NCBI GenBank assembly: GCA_900299395.1
Contig: OMJO01000018.1
Location: forward strand, 1 to 38,840
DNA: 38,840 nucleotides
Source of the DNA: a bacterium
GTDB taxonomy: Bacteria; Patescibacteriota; Saccharimonadia; Saccharimonadales; OMJO01
Reading direction: 5' to 3'
Shown: positions 20,162 through 26,498 of the stretch, piece after piece
Layout of the letters: each line of letters begins with the position of its first letter
Numbering within the stretch: position 1 is the stretch's first letter
Made by a program: the position numbers and the translations under genes
The notes under the pieces: generated by a model
The model's database searches: none
What the model saw: only the letters and a program-made list of their open reading frames with translations
What the model was told of the DNA's origin: nothing

Positions 20162-20175
20162 GAAAAGGAGAGCAT

Positions 20176-20607
20176 ATGCGCATACGTCTATGGATTACCG
20201 CAGTTACCGTGCTTGTTTTGTCGCTGTTAATAGCAGCACCAGCACGTACATCTGCGCTGTTTGAAAATGCCAAGGACGAGGCCTGTAATGGTATTAACTT
20301 GGACACTGGTACTGCTGGATGTTCGGATACAAAAGGCAGTGTTAATGGTATTCTCGCTACGGTAATAAATATCTTTTCACTCGTAGTGGGGATAATAGCT
20401 GTAATTATGATCATTATCGGTGGTCTAAAGTATGTGACGTCCCAAGGAGACAGTAGTGCCATATCGGGTGCCAAGAATACCGTGATTTATGCAGTGGTCG
20501 GTCTTGTGATTGTGGCGTTTGCCCAATTCATAGTTCGTTTTACGCTTAACAAGACAAAACCATTGCCCCAATGTTCTGCTGGCCAAACACAGAACTGCAC
20601 GCCCTAG
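20176..20607 (+). CDS. TrbC/VirB2-like pilin-type protein
   Basis: Signal peptide; VINIFSLVVGIIAVIMIIIGGLKYVTSQGDSSAISGAKNTVIYAVVGLVIVAFAQFIVRF; AAAAGGAG RBS. Confidence 0.72.
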   Translation: MRIRLWITAVTVLVLSLLIAAPARTSALFENAKDEACNGINLDTGTAGCSDTKGSVNGILATVINIFSLVVGIIAVIMIIIGGLKYVTSQGDSSAISGAKNTVIYAVVGLVIVAFAQFIVRFTLNKTKPLPQCSAGQTQNCTP

Positions 20608-20620
20608 ATAAAACAGGTTA

Positions 20621-20650
20621 TTGAAATTCGTGAAACCTTTATGGTATAAG
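20621..20650 (+). promoter_or_regulatory. Putative sigma70-type promoter for the last pilin-like gene
   Basis: TTGAAA 20621-20626, 18 nt spacer, TATAAG 20645-20650. Confidence 0.5.
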
Positions 20651-20681
20651 TAAGTCAGCATATAGATAAGAAAGGATAATC

Positions 20682-21098
20682 ATGATCCAAACACTAAAAA
20701 AATTCATCGCTAAGCTTTCGATTGCGACATTGCTCGTTGTGCCTGTTTTTGCACCAGCAATTGCGCACGCAGCAGATGTAAACGGTAGCCTTTGTGAAGG
20801 GGCAAACCTTCAAGTAGACGCCAAAGACTGTAACCAGAATGGCGACCCAAAGCAGAAAGTAAACGACCTGCTGACAACAGTCATCAACATCTTCTCACTT
20901 ATCGTGGGTATTATTGCAGTTGTTATGATCATCATCGGTGGTCTGAAGTACATTACTTCTGGCGGTGAATCGTCTAACATCACCGGTGCCAAGAACACCA
21001 TTCTCTACGCCGTTATTGGCCTAGTGGTGGTTGCGCTGGCGCAGTTTATCGTTCGTTTCGTACTCGTGAAAGTTACTCAAAGCGGCAACGGCAATTAG
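20682..21098 (+). CDS. TrbC/VirB2-like pilin-type protein (candidate major subunit)
   Basis: Signal peptide ending AIAHA-A; VINIFSLIVGIIAVVMIIIGGLKYITSGGESSNITGAKNTILYAVIGLVVVALAQFIVRF; own promoter and terminator. Confidence 0.72.
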   Translation: MIQTLKKFIAKLSIATLLVVPVFAPAIAHAADVNGSLCEGANLQVDAKDCNQNGDPKQKVNDLLTTVINIFSLIVGIIAVVMIIIGGLKYITSGGESSNITGAKNTILYAVIGLVVVALAQFIVRFVLVKVTQSGNGN

Positions 21099-21113
21099 AT
21101 ATCGTTAGCCAAA

Positions 21114-21147
21114 ATAAAAAACCCGCGGGTTTCGCGGGTTTTTTATT
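21114..21147 (+). terminator. Rho-independent terminator after the pilin-like array
   Basis: AAAAAACCCGCGGGTTTCGCGGGTTTTTT: GC stem AACCCGCG/CGCGGGTT followed by T tract. Confidence 0.88.
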
Positions 21148-21162
21148 TGTGCGCAGATGTAT

Positions 21163-21642
21163 CTATAAGACCTGGATCTTCTTAACGCTGTCTTGTTTCA
21201 TCTTGGTGAAGCTAATGGTCAGAACTCCATCTTTCAGAACGGCTTCGATCTCATCTTCCTTTACAGGAACAGGTAAAGCTAAGCTTCGTGAAAACTCACC
21301 CCAGTAACATTCCTGTACAAAGTAGTTCTCTACATCCTCTTCGTTGCCTGCAGATAAGGTGCCTCGGATGCTCAGCGTGTTGTCCGCGATGCTTACATCA
21401 AGATCATTCTTGTTAACGCCTGCAGTGCGAGCTTTAACAACCAATTTCTCTTTGGTTTCATATACGTCCACTGCCAATTGTCCTGGGACTGCTTCTTCTT
21501 CATCCCATTCATCGGTAGGCTCAGCGGCTACTGCCGGTGCGTCTCCGTCGTTTGCTGGTGCTAAATCGTCGTCCTCACCCAAGAAAGCGGCTGTTAGCTC
21601 GTCTTCCATCAACAGATCTTCGTCACGGCTTCTACGTGCCAT
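21163..21642 (-). CDS. Hsp20/alpha-crystallin family small heat shock protein
   Basis: LAVDVYETKEKLVVKARTAGVNKNDLDVSIADNTLSIRGTL...GEFSRSLALPVPVKEDEIEAVLKDGVLTISF; GGAGGG RBS. Confidence 0.9.
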   Translation of the reverse strand: MARRSRDEDLLMEDELTAAFLGEDDDLAPANDGDAPAVAAEPTDEWDEEEAVPGQLAVDVYETKEKLVVKARTAGVNKNDLDVSIADNTLSIRGTLSAGNEEDVENYFVQECYWGEFSRSLALPVPVKEDEIEAVLKDGVLTISFTKMKQDSVKKIQVL

Positions 21643-21771
21643 TTGTTGTTACCCTCCGAATTGCTATGTTTTCAAAAGATTTGCAATTTTTGTTATTGAT
21701 TAGTATAGCTTAGAGTACACAAGAGGCGCAACCGCCCATGTGGATATTTACAACACAATAATCACAACAAG

Positions 21772-22187
21772 ATGATTTTAGAGAAACTAATTGGCACCAT
21801 TGCACCACACCAGTGTATTCGTTGTGGTAGTGAAGGTAGCGTTGTCTGTGCTTGGTGTCTTTCAGACATACGCGTACCAGTGCCACCACGGTGCTATCGA
21901 TGCAAAACTCTCACGCGAGACTTTCGTGTATTTTCAAAATGCAAACGAAGCAGTGCTCTGCGTCATGTATGGGTTGCGACTGTCTATGACGGATTGGCTA
22001 AAAACGTAATTCGTACGTTTAAGTTTGACCGGGCGCAGAGTACGGCTGGCATCATTGCTGCCCAAATGACCGATATTCTGCCGCAGCTGCATAGTGAAAC
22101 TGTAATTGTACCCGTATCATCTGCCACGAGTCGGATTCGGCAGCGGCAAGATCGGTGAGTGCTGTTGTGTTTGCCCAAAAAACCTAA
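21772..22187 (+). pseudogene. comF: comF family gene with internal deletion/frameshift
   Basis: First 128 codons match ComF (CIRCG...CAWCL, WVATVYDGLAKNVIRTFKFDRA, VIVPVSSATSRIRQR) then TGA; the next frame reads ARSVSAVVFAQKT* (stop 22185-22187), which resembles a ComF C-terminus; the phosphoribosyltransferase core in between is missing. Confidence 0.7.
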
Positions 22188-22230
22188 TTTGGTGGAACAG
22201 GGCGGTTACTGCTATAATCACCCCTGTTAC

Positions 22231-22320
22231 GGAAGGGTGTCCGAGCGGTTTAAGGAACTGGTCTTGAAAACCAGCGTGCCGGAAACGGTACCGTGGGTTC
22301 GAATCCCACCCCTTCCGCCA
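22231..22320 (+). tRNA. tRNA-Ser(TGA), CCA encoded
   Basis: GGAAGGG...CTGGT CTTGAAA ACCAG...long variable arm...GGTTCGAATCC...CCTTCCGCCA. Confidence 0.94.
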
Positions 22321-22352
22321 TAACGGAACTACCGTTACAATACCTTGGCCGA

Positions 22353-22445
22353 GGAGAGGTACCCAAGTGGCTGAAGGGGACGGTTTGCTAAATCGTTAGG
22401 GGGGAGAAATCTCCCGCGAGGGTTCGAATCCCTCTCTCTCCGCCA
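22353..22445 (+). tRNA. tRNA-Ser(GCT), CCA encoded
   Basis: GGAGAGG...ACGGT TTGCTAA ATCGT...long variable arm...GGTTCGAATCC...TCTCTCCGCCA. Confidence 0.93.
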
Positions 22446-22482
22446 AAAAAATAGACGTACAGCAGTGTAGGTCTATTTTTTT
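22445..22482 (+). terminator. Terminator downstream of the tRNA-Ser pair
   Basis: AAAAAAATAGAC...GTCTATTTTTTTA inverted repeat. Confidence 0.7.
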
Positions 22483-22530
22483 ATGCAGGTCATTTTGTTT
22501 TGCACCCAGCACTACTGGTACAATACGCTT

Positions 22531-23130
22531 ATGCAATCAGGACAAAGTGAGCCGCAAAAACCAGAAGCTGGTTGGGTGTTTCGCCCGGGCGCTGACGCCG
22601 CCGCGCCGAGCGCAACTGCACGGGCTTATACAGAAAAAACCATGGAGCAGCAGTCGGTGAAAGCTACAGGGGGCAGCAGCGTATCGTGGACAGCGCAAGA
22701 ATTTGTGGAACATGATCGAAGCGCTAGCTGGTACCTTATATTGGGTATTGGCGCGGTAGTTTTGGCCGGTATTGTGCTGGTGCTGACTGGCGACAAAATC
22801 ACGGTCGGCATGATCCTTATTGTCGCGTTGATATTTGGAAGCTTTGCCCGCAAGAAACCTCGTACCCTCGATTACAGTCTAGATAATGAAGGAATTACAC
22901 TAGGGAGTAAAAAATACTCGTACAATCTCTTTAAGTCATTCTCTGTCAACGAAGAAGGACCGCTGCACTCACTGATACTCATGCCACTCAAGCGTTTTAT
23001 GCCACTAATTAGCGTGTATTACCCGAGCGACAACGAAGAAAAGATCTTACAAAAGATAGCGAACTTTCTGCCGTTCGAGGAACACAAACAGGATTTTGTC
23101 GATAAAATGATGAACAAAATTCGCTTCTAA
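22531..23130 (+). CDS. Conserved-type membrane protein of unknown function (two central TM segments)
   Basis: 199 aa from ATG 22531; YLILGIGAVVLAGIVLVLTGDKITVGMILIVALIFGSFA then soluble C-terminus; TACAAT 6 nt upstream of ATG. Confidence 0.65.
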   Translation: MQSGQSEPQKPEAGWVFRPGADAAAPSATARAYTEKTMEQQSVKATGGSSVSWTAQEFVEHDRSASWYLILGIGAVVLAGIVLVLTGDKITVGMILIVALIFGSFARKKPRTLDYSLDNEGITLGSKKYSYNLFKSFSVNEEGPLHSLILMPLKRFMPLISVYYPSDNEEKILQKIANFLPFEEHKQDFVDKMMNKIRF

Positions 23131-23136
23131 ATCATT

Positions 23137-23559
23137 AGCGAAGATAACCAACCGTCGTGCCGCCCGCGCTGACACCTTTAGCCACGGTGCGAAAGGGAGC
23201 AGCCAAGGTGCCCGGGTTGGCATCGCTGCCGTTTGTAGCTACATACTTTACATCTGCAGGATGGTTTGGGTCTGGTATGGCATACGCAGTGCCATAGTCA
23301 GAATGTCGATAGTTTCATACGGGCCATTCCCGGCCCTGGCGGCAGTAAACCGAACATAACTGTTATTCGACGCAGTCGGGTCTCCAGTAATTTTTGCAGC
23401 GTTTCCGCTAAGCGTACCGTTCTCGGCCTCGACGCTTACCGAGACCGTCGCTGCTCGCGTTAGTAAAAGCGCAATCGTGCCACATATCGCAAAGAGAACT
23501 ACAAATGTTGCGACAGTAGTAGGTGTATTTTTGAAAGTTTTACGGAGCTTTTTTATCAT
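23137..23559 (-). pseudogene. Remnant of a secreted CBM6/35-like plus right-handed beta-helix protein, frameshifted and truncated
   Basis: Frame 1: signal/TM then VSVEAENGTLSGNAAKITGDPTASNNSYVRFTA; after ~23300 a different frame reads YGTAYAIPDPNHPADVKYVATNGSDANPGTLAAPFRTVAKGVSAGGTTVGYLR*. Confidence 0.65.
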
Positions 23560-23673
23560 AAAAGACTACTTGTGGAACTGAACGAAGCGTACACCTTGAG
23601 AATCGCATTCCGCTACTGCTTTGTCAATAACGTATCAACTATATAAATAGCCTAAGAGAAGACAAATTCGTAT

Positions 23674-23889
23674 CTATTGTTGCTCGCTTATCATCGTGTC
23701 ATTTTGCAGAGAATTTGGTGCAGGTGGTGTCGCGGCTTTTGTGATTAAAAGCGCAATCGTGCCAAAAATAGCAAACATTATCGTAAATATTAGAATTCGT
23801 ACTGTCGGATTACTGATAAAATCATGTAGCCGACGAGATGGCTGACCAATATTTTTCACTGTATTACCCTCATTTGTTATTGTGAGCAT
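23674..23889 (-). CDS. Short single-TM protein sharing its leader with the neighbouring pseudogene (possible second remnant)
   Basis: ATG 23889; ILIFTIMFAIFGTIALLITKAATPPAPN vs ATFVVLFAICGTIALLLTRAATVSVS in 23248-23559. Confidence 0.4.
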   Translation of the reverse strand: MLTITNEGNTVKNIGQPSRRLHDFISNPTVRILIFTIMFAIFGTIALLITKAATPPAPNSLQNDTMISEQQ

Positions 23890-23924
23890 CGCATTCCCGC
23901 CGAAGATTGTCAATCTATAAAGCA

Positions 23925-23953
23925 TTGACAAAAATAAACATAAGTGTTAAAAT
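23925..23953 (+). promoter_or_regulatory. Consensus sigma70-type promoter upstream of the GC-rich small secreted ORF
   Basis: TTGACA 23925-23930, 17 nt spacer, TAAAAT 23948-23953. Confidence 0.7.
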
Positions 23954-24001
23954 AATCCCCTCTTCCATTGAGATGGAACGAGTCACACAAGGAACCTTCC
24001 C

Positions 24002-24247
24002 ATGAACAAGCTCCTGCGTACCATCGTCGTCGCCCTCGGCCTCGGCGCGTTCACCCTCACCCCTGCCCTCGTGGCGCCGGCTTCGGCCGCGGAGGTGAAC
24101 TTCGGTCACTGCATCAGCAGCATCGACCCCAGCCTCAAGCCCTACCAGGCCCCCGGCCAGAACGGCACCGGCCCGCTCACCATCGTGAACGGCAAGGTCC
24201 ACATCCCCGGCGGCTTCAACGGCGCCCAGGGCTGCGCGAAGAGCTAG
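24002..24247 (+). CDS. Small secreted protein with atypically GC-rich codons
   Basis: MNKLLRTIVVALGLGAFTLTPALVAPASAAEVNFGHCISSIDPSLKPYQAPGQNGTGPLTIVNGKVHIPGGFNGAQGCAKS; AAGGAA RBS; 77 of 81 codons end in G or C by my count. Confidence 0.75.
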   Translation: MNKLLRTIVVALGLGAFTLTPALVAPASAAEVNFGHCISSIDPSLKPYQAPGQNGTGPLTIVNGKVHIPGGFNGAQGCAKS

Positions 24248-24322
24248 CGCACGCACCACCCTTTCCGAATCCGGAATCATGGTGGTCGCTGTCGACTATC
24301 ACCGAGGTTCGGAACCTTGTTC

Positions 24323-24405
24323 GCCGCGGAGATGTGGAGAGTGACGTGGATGACCCCCTTATCGGTCAACCCTTCACTCTCCACTCTCTCGCGGCTTTTT
24401 CTTTT
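24323..24405 (+). terminator. Long-stem terminator-like hairpin after the small secreted ORF
   Basis: GCCGCG-GAGA-(t)-GTGGAGAGTGA ... TCACTCTCCAC-TCTC-(t)-CGCGGC followed by TTTTTCTTTT; about 21 bp with two single-nt bulges. Confidence 0.7.
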
Positions 24406-24416
24406 GTAAGAGGGAT

Positions 24417-24464
24417 TGTACCAAGTAAAAAAGCCGTCTCAAGACGGCTCCTTTACTTGGTACA
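24417..24464 (-). terminator. Near-perfect 48-nt hairpin at the 3' end of tRNA-Arg, sharing the tRNA 3' terminus
   Basis: TGTACCAAGTAAA-AA-AGCCGTCT-CA-AGACGGCT-CC-TTTACTTGGTACA. Confidence 0.65.
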
Positions 24465-24534
24465 CCCGACAGGATTCGAACCTACGACCTTCGGCTCCGC
24501 AAGCCGACGCTCTATCCAGCTGAGCTACGGGTGC
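24458..24534 (-). tRNA. tRNA-Arg(GCG), CCA encoded
   Basis: GCACCCGTAGCTCAGCTGGATAGAGCGTCGGCTTGCGGAGCCGAAGGTCGTAGGTTCGAATCCTGTCGGGTGTACCA; loop TTGCGGA. Confidence 0.92.
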
Positions 24535-24621
24535 TCAATAACAGGGGTTATTCTAACACCTTGAGTCATGTATTACCAGTGTTAAATAGGAGGGCTTATC
24601 TGTTAGAATATCGTAGGTTGC

Positions 24622-24712
24622 GGAAGGGTGCAGGAGTGGTTGAACTGGCTTGTCTCGAAAACAAGTGTGCCGTTATGCGGTACCGAGGGTTCGAATCCCT
24701 CCCCTTCCGCCA
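24622..24712 (+). tRNA. tRNA-Ser(CGA), CCA encoded
   Basis: GGAAGGG...CTTGT CTCGAAA ACAAG...long variable arm...GGTTCGAATCC...CCTTCCGCCA. Confidence 0.93.
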
Positions 24713-24720
24713 TTATTTCG

Positions 24721-25803
24721 TTATTGTGCGTTGTTTTGTGTCGTCGGCTGCGCTTCTGTCATCGGTTTCGTAGATTTCCAGATAAACCGTAATGCAACTA
24801 GTATAGCAATGCCGCTCACGATGTACCCGATGGTAAATAAGAGTAGTTTTCCAACGTATTGCCCAAGTAATGAATCGGTAGCAGCAAGGAACGATTTTTG
24901 AAATTCGCTGGCCTGCAACGTTTTACCAATACTGCCCGTAGACGACAAGCTACGTCGTAGGAGCCACCCTAACAAAAACGCTATCAGCCCGAGAGTTGCT
25001 CCCACAGTGATCAGTGACACGCCTACGCTTCGTATGCCTTTGCGCCTAGCTTGCACAAAAACAAGGCCCAAACCTGATAAAAGCGCGAGCATGGTAAAGA
25101 CCCACGGTGTGCTTTTAGACAGTCGATAGGCCTTTGGTGCCTGATTCAGCTTATCAAAACTATTCTGTCCCTCGGAATCCTTGGGCAAACTTTGGGCCGA
25201 TAGCACCGTTTGTGGCAGGAAATCTTTATTATTAGTCATCTGGGTTCGGATTTTTTGTTGTTCCGCTGCAATATCAAGGCCTGCTGGGCGGCAAGGGATA
25301 GTAAATGCATCGATCGTGGTTCCTTGTAGTGCCAGAAGTTGTGCTTTGGTACAAACGGGCAGACCACTCACACGTTTGCCGGCAGCATCAACAACACTAT
25401 CTATGAATGCTTGCTTTGCTGGGCCAATGTCGACCTGAAAATCGGGTTGAGCACTTTTTCCATCCAGCCAGTTATAGGTGCCACCAATAATTTGTTCAGA
25501 TGATGTTTCCAAGAATGCTGGAGAAAAAGCCGACTTGGCAGCTTGCTGTACGACCGGGTTGTCGATCGATAGTTCAGTGCCCGTAGAATTTTCAGCGCCT
25601 TTTTTGGCTTGGTTCAGAACTTCATCAACAGCAGTTCCGTACACGTTACTATTTTTCAATGCGTTTTTTATATTAGTCGGTGTACCAAAAACGGCTAGTA
25701 CCGCCAACGACAATGCGACACTAAATAGTGAGAGCTTCAACAATCCTGAACACAACCACACCAGCAATCTTTGCGCGACATTCATAAGCGTATTGTACGA
25801 CAT
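24721..25803 (-). CDS. Multi-TM membrane protein of unknown function with extracytoplasmic domain
   Basis: Start likely ATG 25803 or 25785 (ORF track start overlaps the HIT gene); TM segments WLCSGLLKLSLFSVALSLAVLAVF, WVFTMLALLSGLGLVFV, GVSLITVGATLGLIAFLLGWLL, FTIGYIVSGIAILVALRFIW. Confidence 0.6.
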   Translation of the reverse strand: MSYNTLMNVAQRLLVWLCSGLLKLSLFSVALSLAVLAVFGTPTNIKNALKNSNVYGTAVDEVLNQAKKGAENSTGTELSIDNPVVQQAAKSAFSPAFLETSSEQIIGGTYNWLDGKSAQPDFQVDIGPAKQAFIDSVVDAAGKRVSGLPVCTKAQLLALQGTTIDAFTIPCRPAGLDIAAEQQKIRTQMTNNKDFLPQTVLSAQSLPKDSEGQNSFDKLNQAPKAYRLSKSTPWVFTMLALLSGLGLVFVQARRKGIRSVGVSLITVGATLGLIAFLLGWLLRRSLSSTGSIGKTLQASEFQKSFLAATDSLLGQYVGKLLLFTIGYIVSGIAILVALRFIWKSTKPMTEAQPTTQNNAQ

Positions 25804-25852
25804 AATGTTGCTATGCCTTGCATGATTACAAGGACCTTGCCACACTACATGC

Positions 25853-26248
25853 ATGGAAGACAGTATTTTTACCAAAATTATCAAAGGCGAGATTCCATGC
25901 CACAAAATATATGAAGACGAGCACACCTTTGCTTTCCTTGATATTTATCCCATTCAGCCCGGAATGACGTTAGTCGTGACTAAGCACCAGGTTGAAGACT
26001 TTACCCAACTTTCCGCAGAAGAACTCTCAGTACTCATGACGACTGTCCAAAGAGTTGCCAAGCGACTCAAGCAAGTATTTCCTGACAAAAAGCGCATTGG
26101 CGTGCAAATCGAAGGCCTCGATGTTCCCCACGTGCATGTGAAAGTCTTCCCCATCGATACGGGCGCCGAATTCCGAGCTGCACAAGATACTAGCAAAGAT
26201 CCCGACCATGCCGCCTTGGCAGAGATGGCCAAGCGCATCGCGTTTTGA
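25853..26248 (+). CDS. HIT (histidine triad) family protein
   Basis: DSIFTKIIKGEIPCHKIYEDEHTFAFLDIYPIQPGMTLVVTKHQ...DVPHVHVKVFP. Confidence 0.92.
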   Translation: MEDSIFTKIIKGEIPCHKIYEDEHTFAFLDIYPIQPGMTLVVTKHQVEDFTQLSAEELSVLMTTVQRVAKRLKQVFPDKKRIGVQIEGLDVPHVHVKVFPIDTGAEFRAAQDTSKDPDHAALAEMAKRIAF

Positions 26249-26265
26249 CGTGCTAGTATAAAGAT

Positions 26266-26445
26266 ATGTTTTCAAATGCACTCATTGCTTTCTTAGTCGC
26301 CATTAGTGGAGGCACCTGGATCTACAGCAAGCTCATGAAGCAGACTGGTAACAATACCAAAAACTCGATTATTGGTGCCGCTATTAGTGCGGGCGTCATT
26401 TTTCTCGTGGTGGTGACGCTTGTCGGGATGGTTTCGCATCGCTAG
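26266..26445 (+). CDS. Small two-TM membrane protein
   Basis: Read from sequence: MFSNALIAFLVAISGGTWIYSKLMKQTGNNTKNSIIGAAISAGVIFLVVVTLVGMVSHR*; below track length cutoff. Confidence 0.6.
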   Translation: MFSNALIAFLVAISGGTWIYSKLMKQTGNNTKNSIIGAAISAGVIFLVVVTLVGMVSHR

Positions 26446-26498
26446 AACTAGCCATTTAGTGCTAGTTTCGTTTTGATTTTCACCGTAAAATTAGTACG

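Noticed and set aside
22321-22337. Small hairpin TAACGG-AACTA-CCGTTA between the two tRNA-Ser genes
   Set aside because: Short stem consistent with a processing spacer; no further support
23968-24564. 198-aa plus-strand ORF overlapping the GC-rich cassette, and the 121-aa minus ORF 23915-24280
   Set aside because: Alternative frames of a GC-rich gene (His/Arg/Pro-rich, runs through a terminator and a tRNA); the 24002-24247 frame has promoter, RBS, signal peptide and biased third positions
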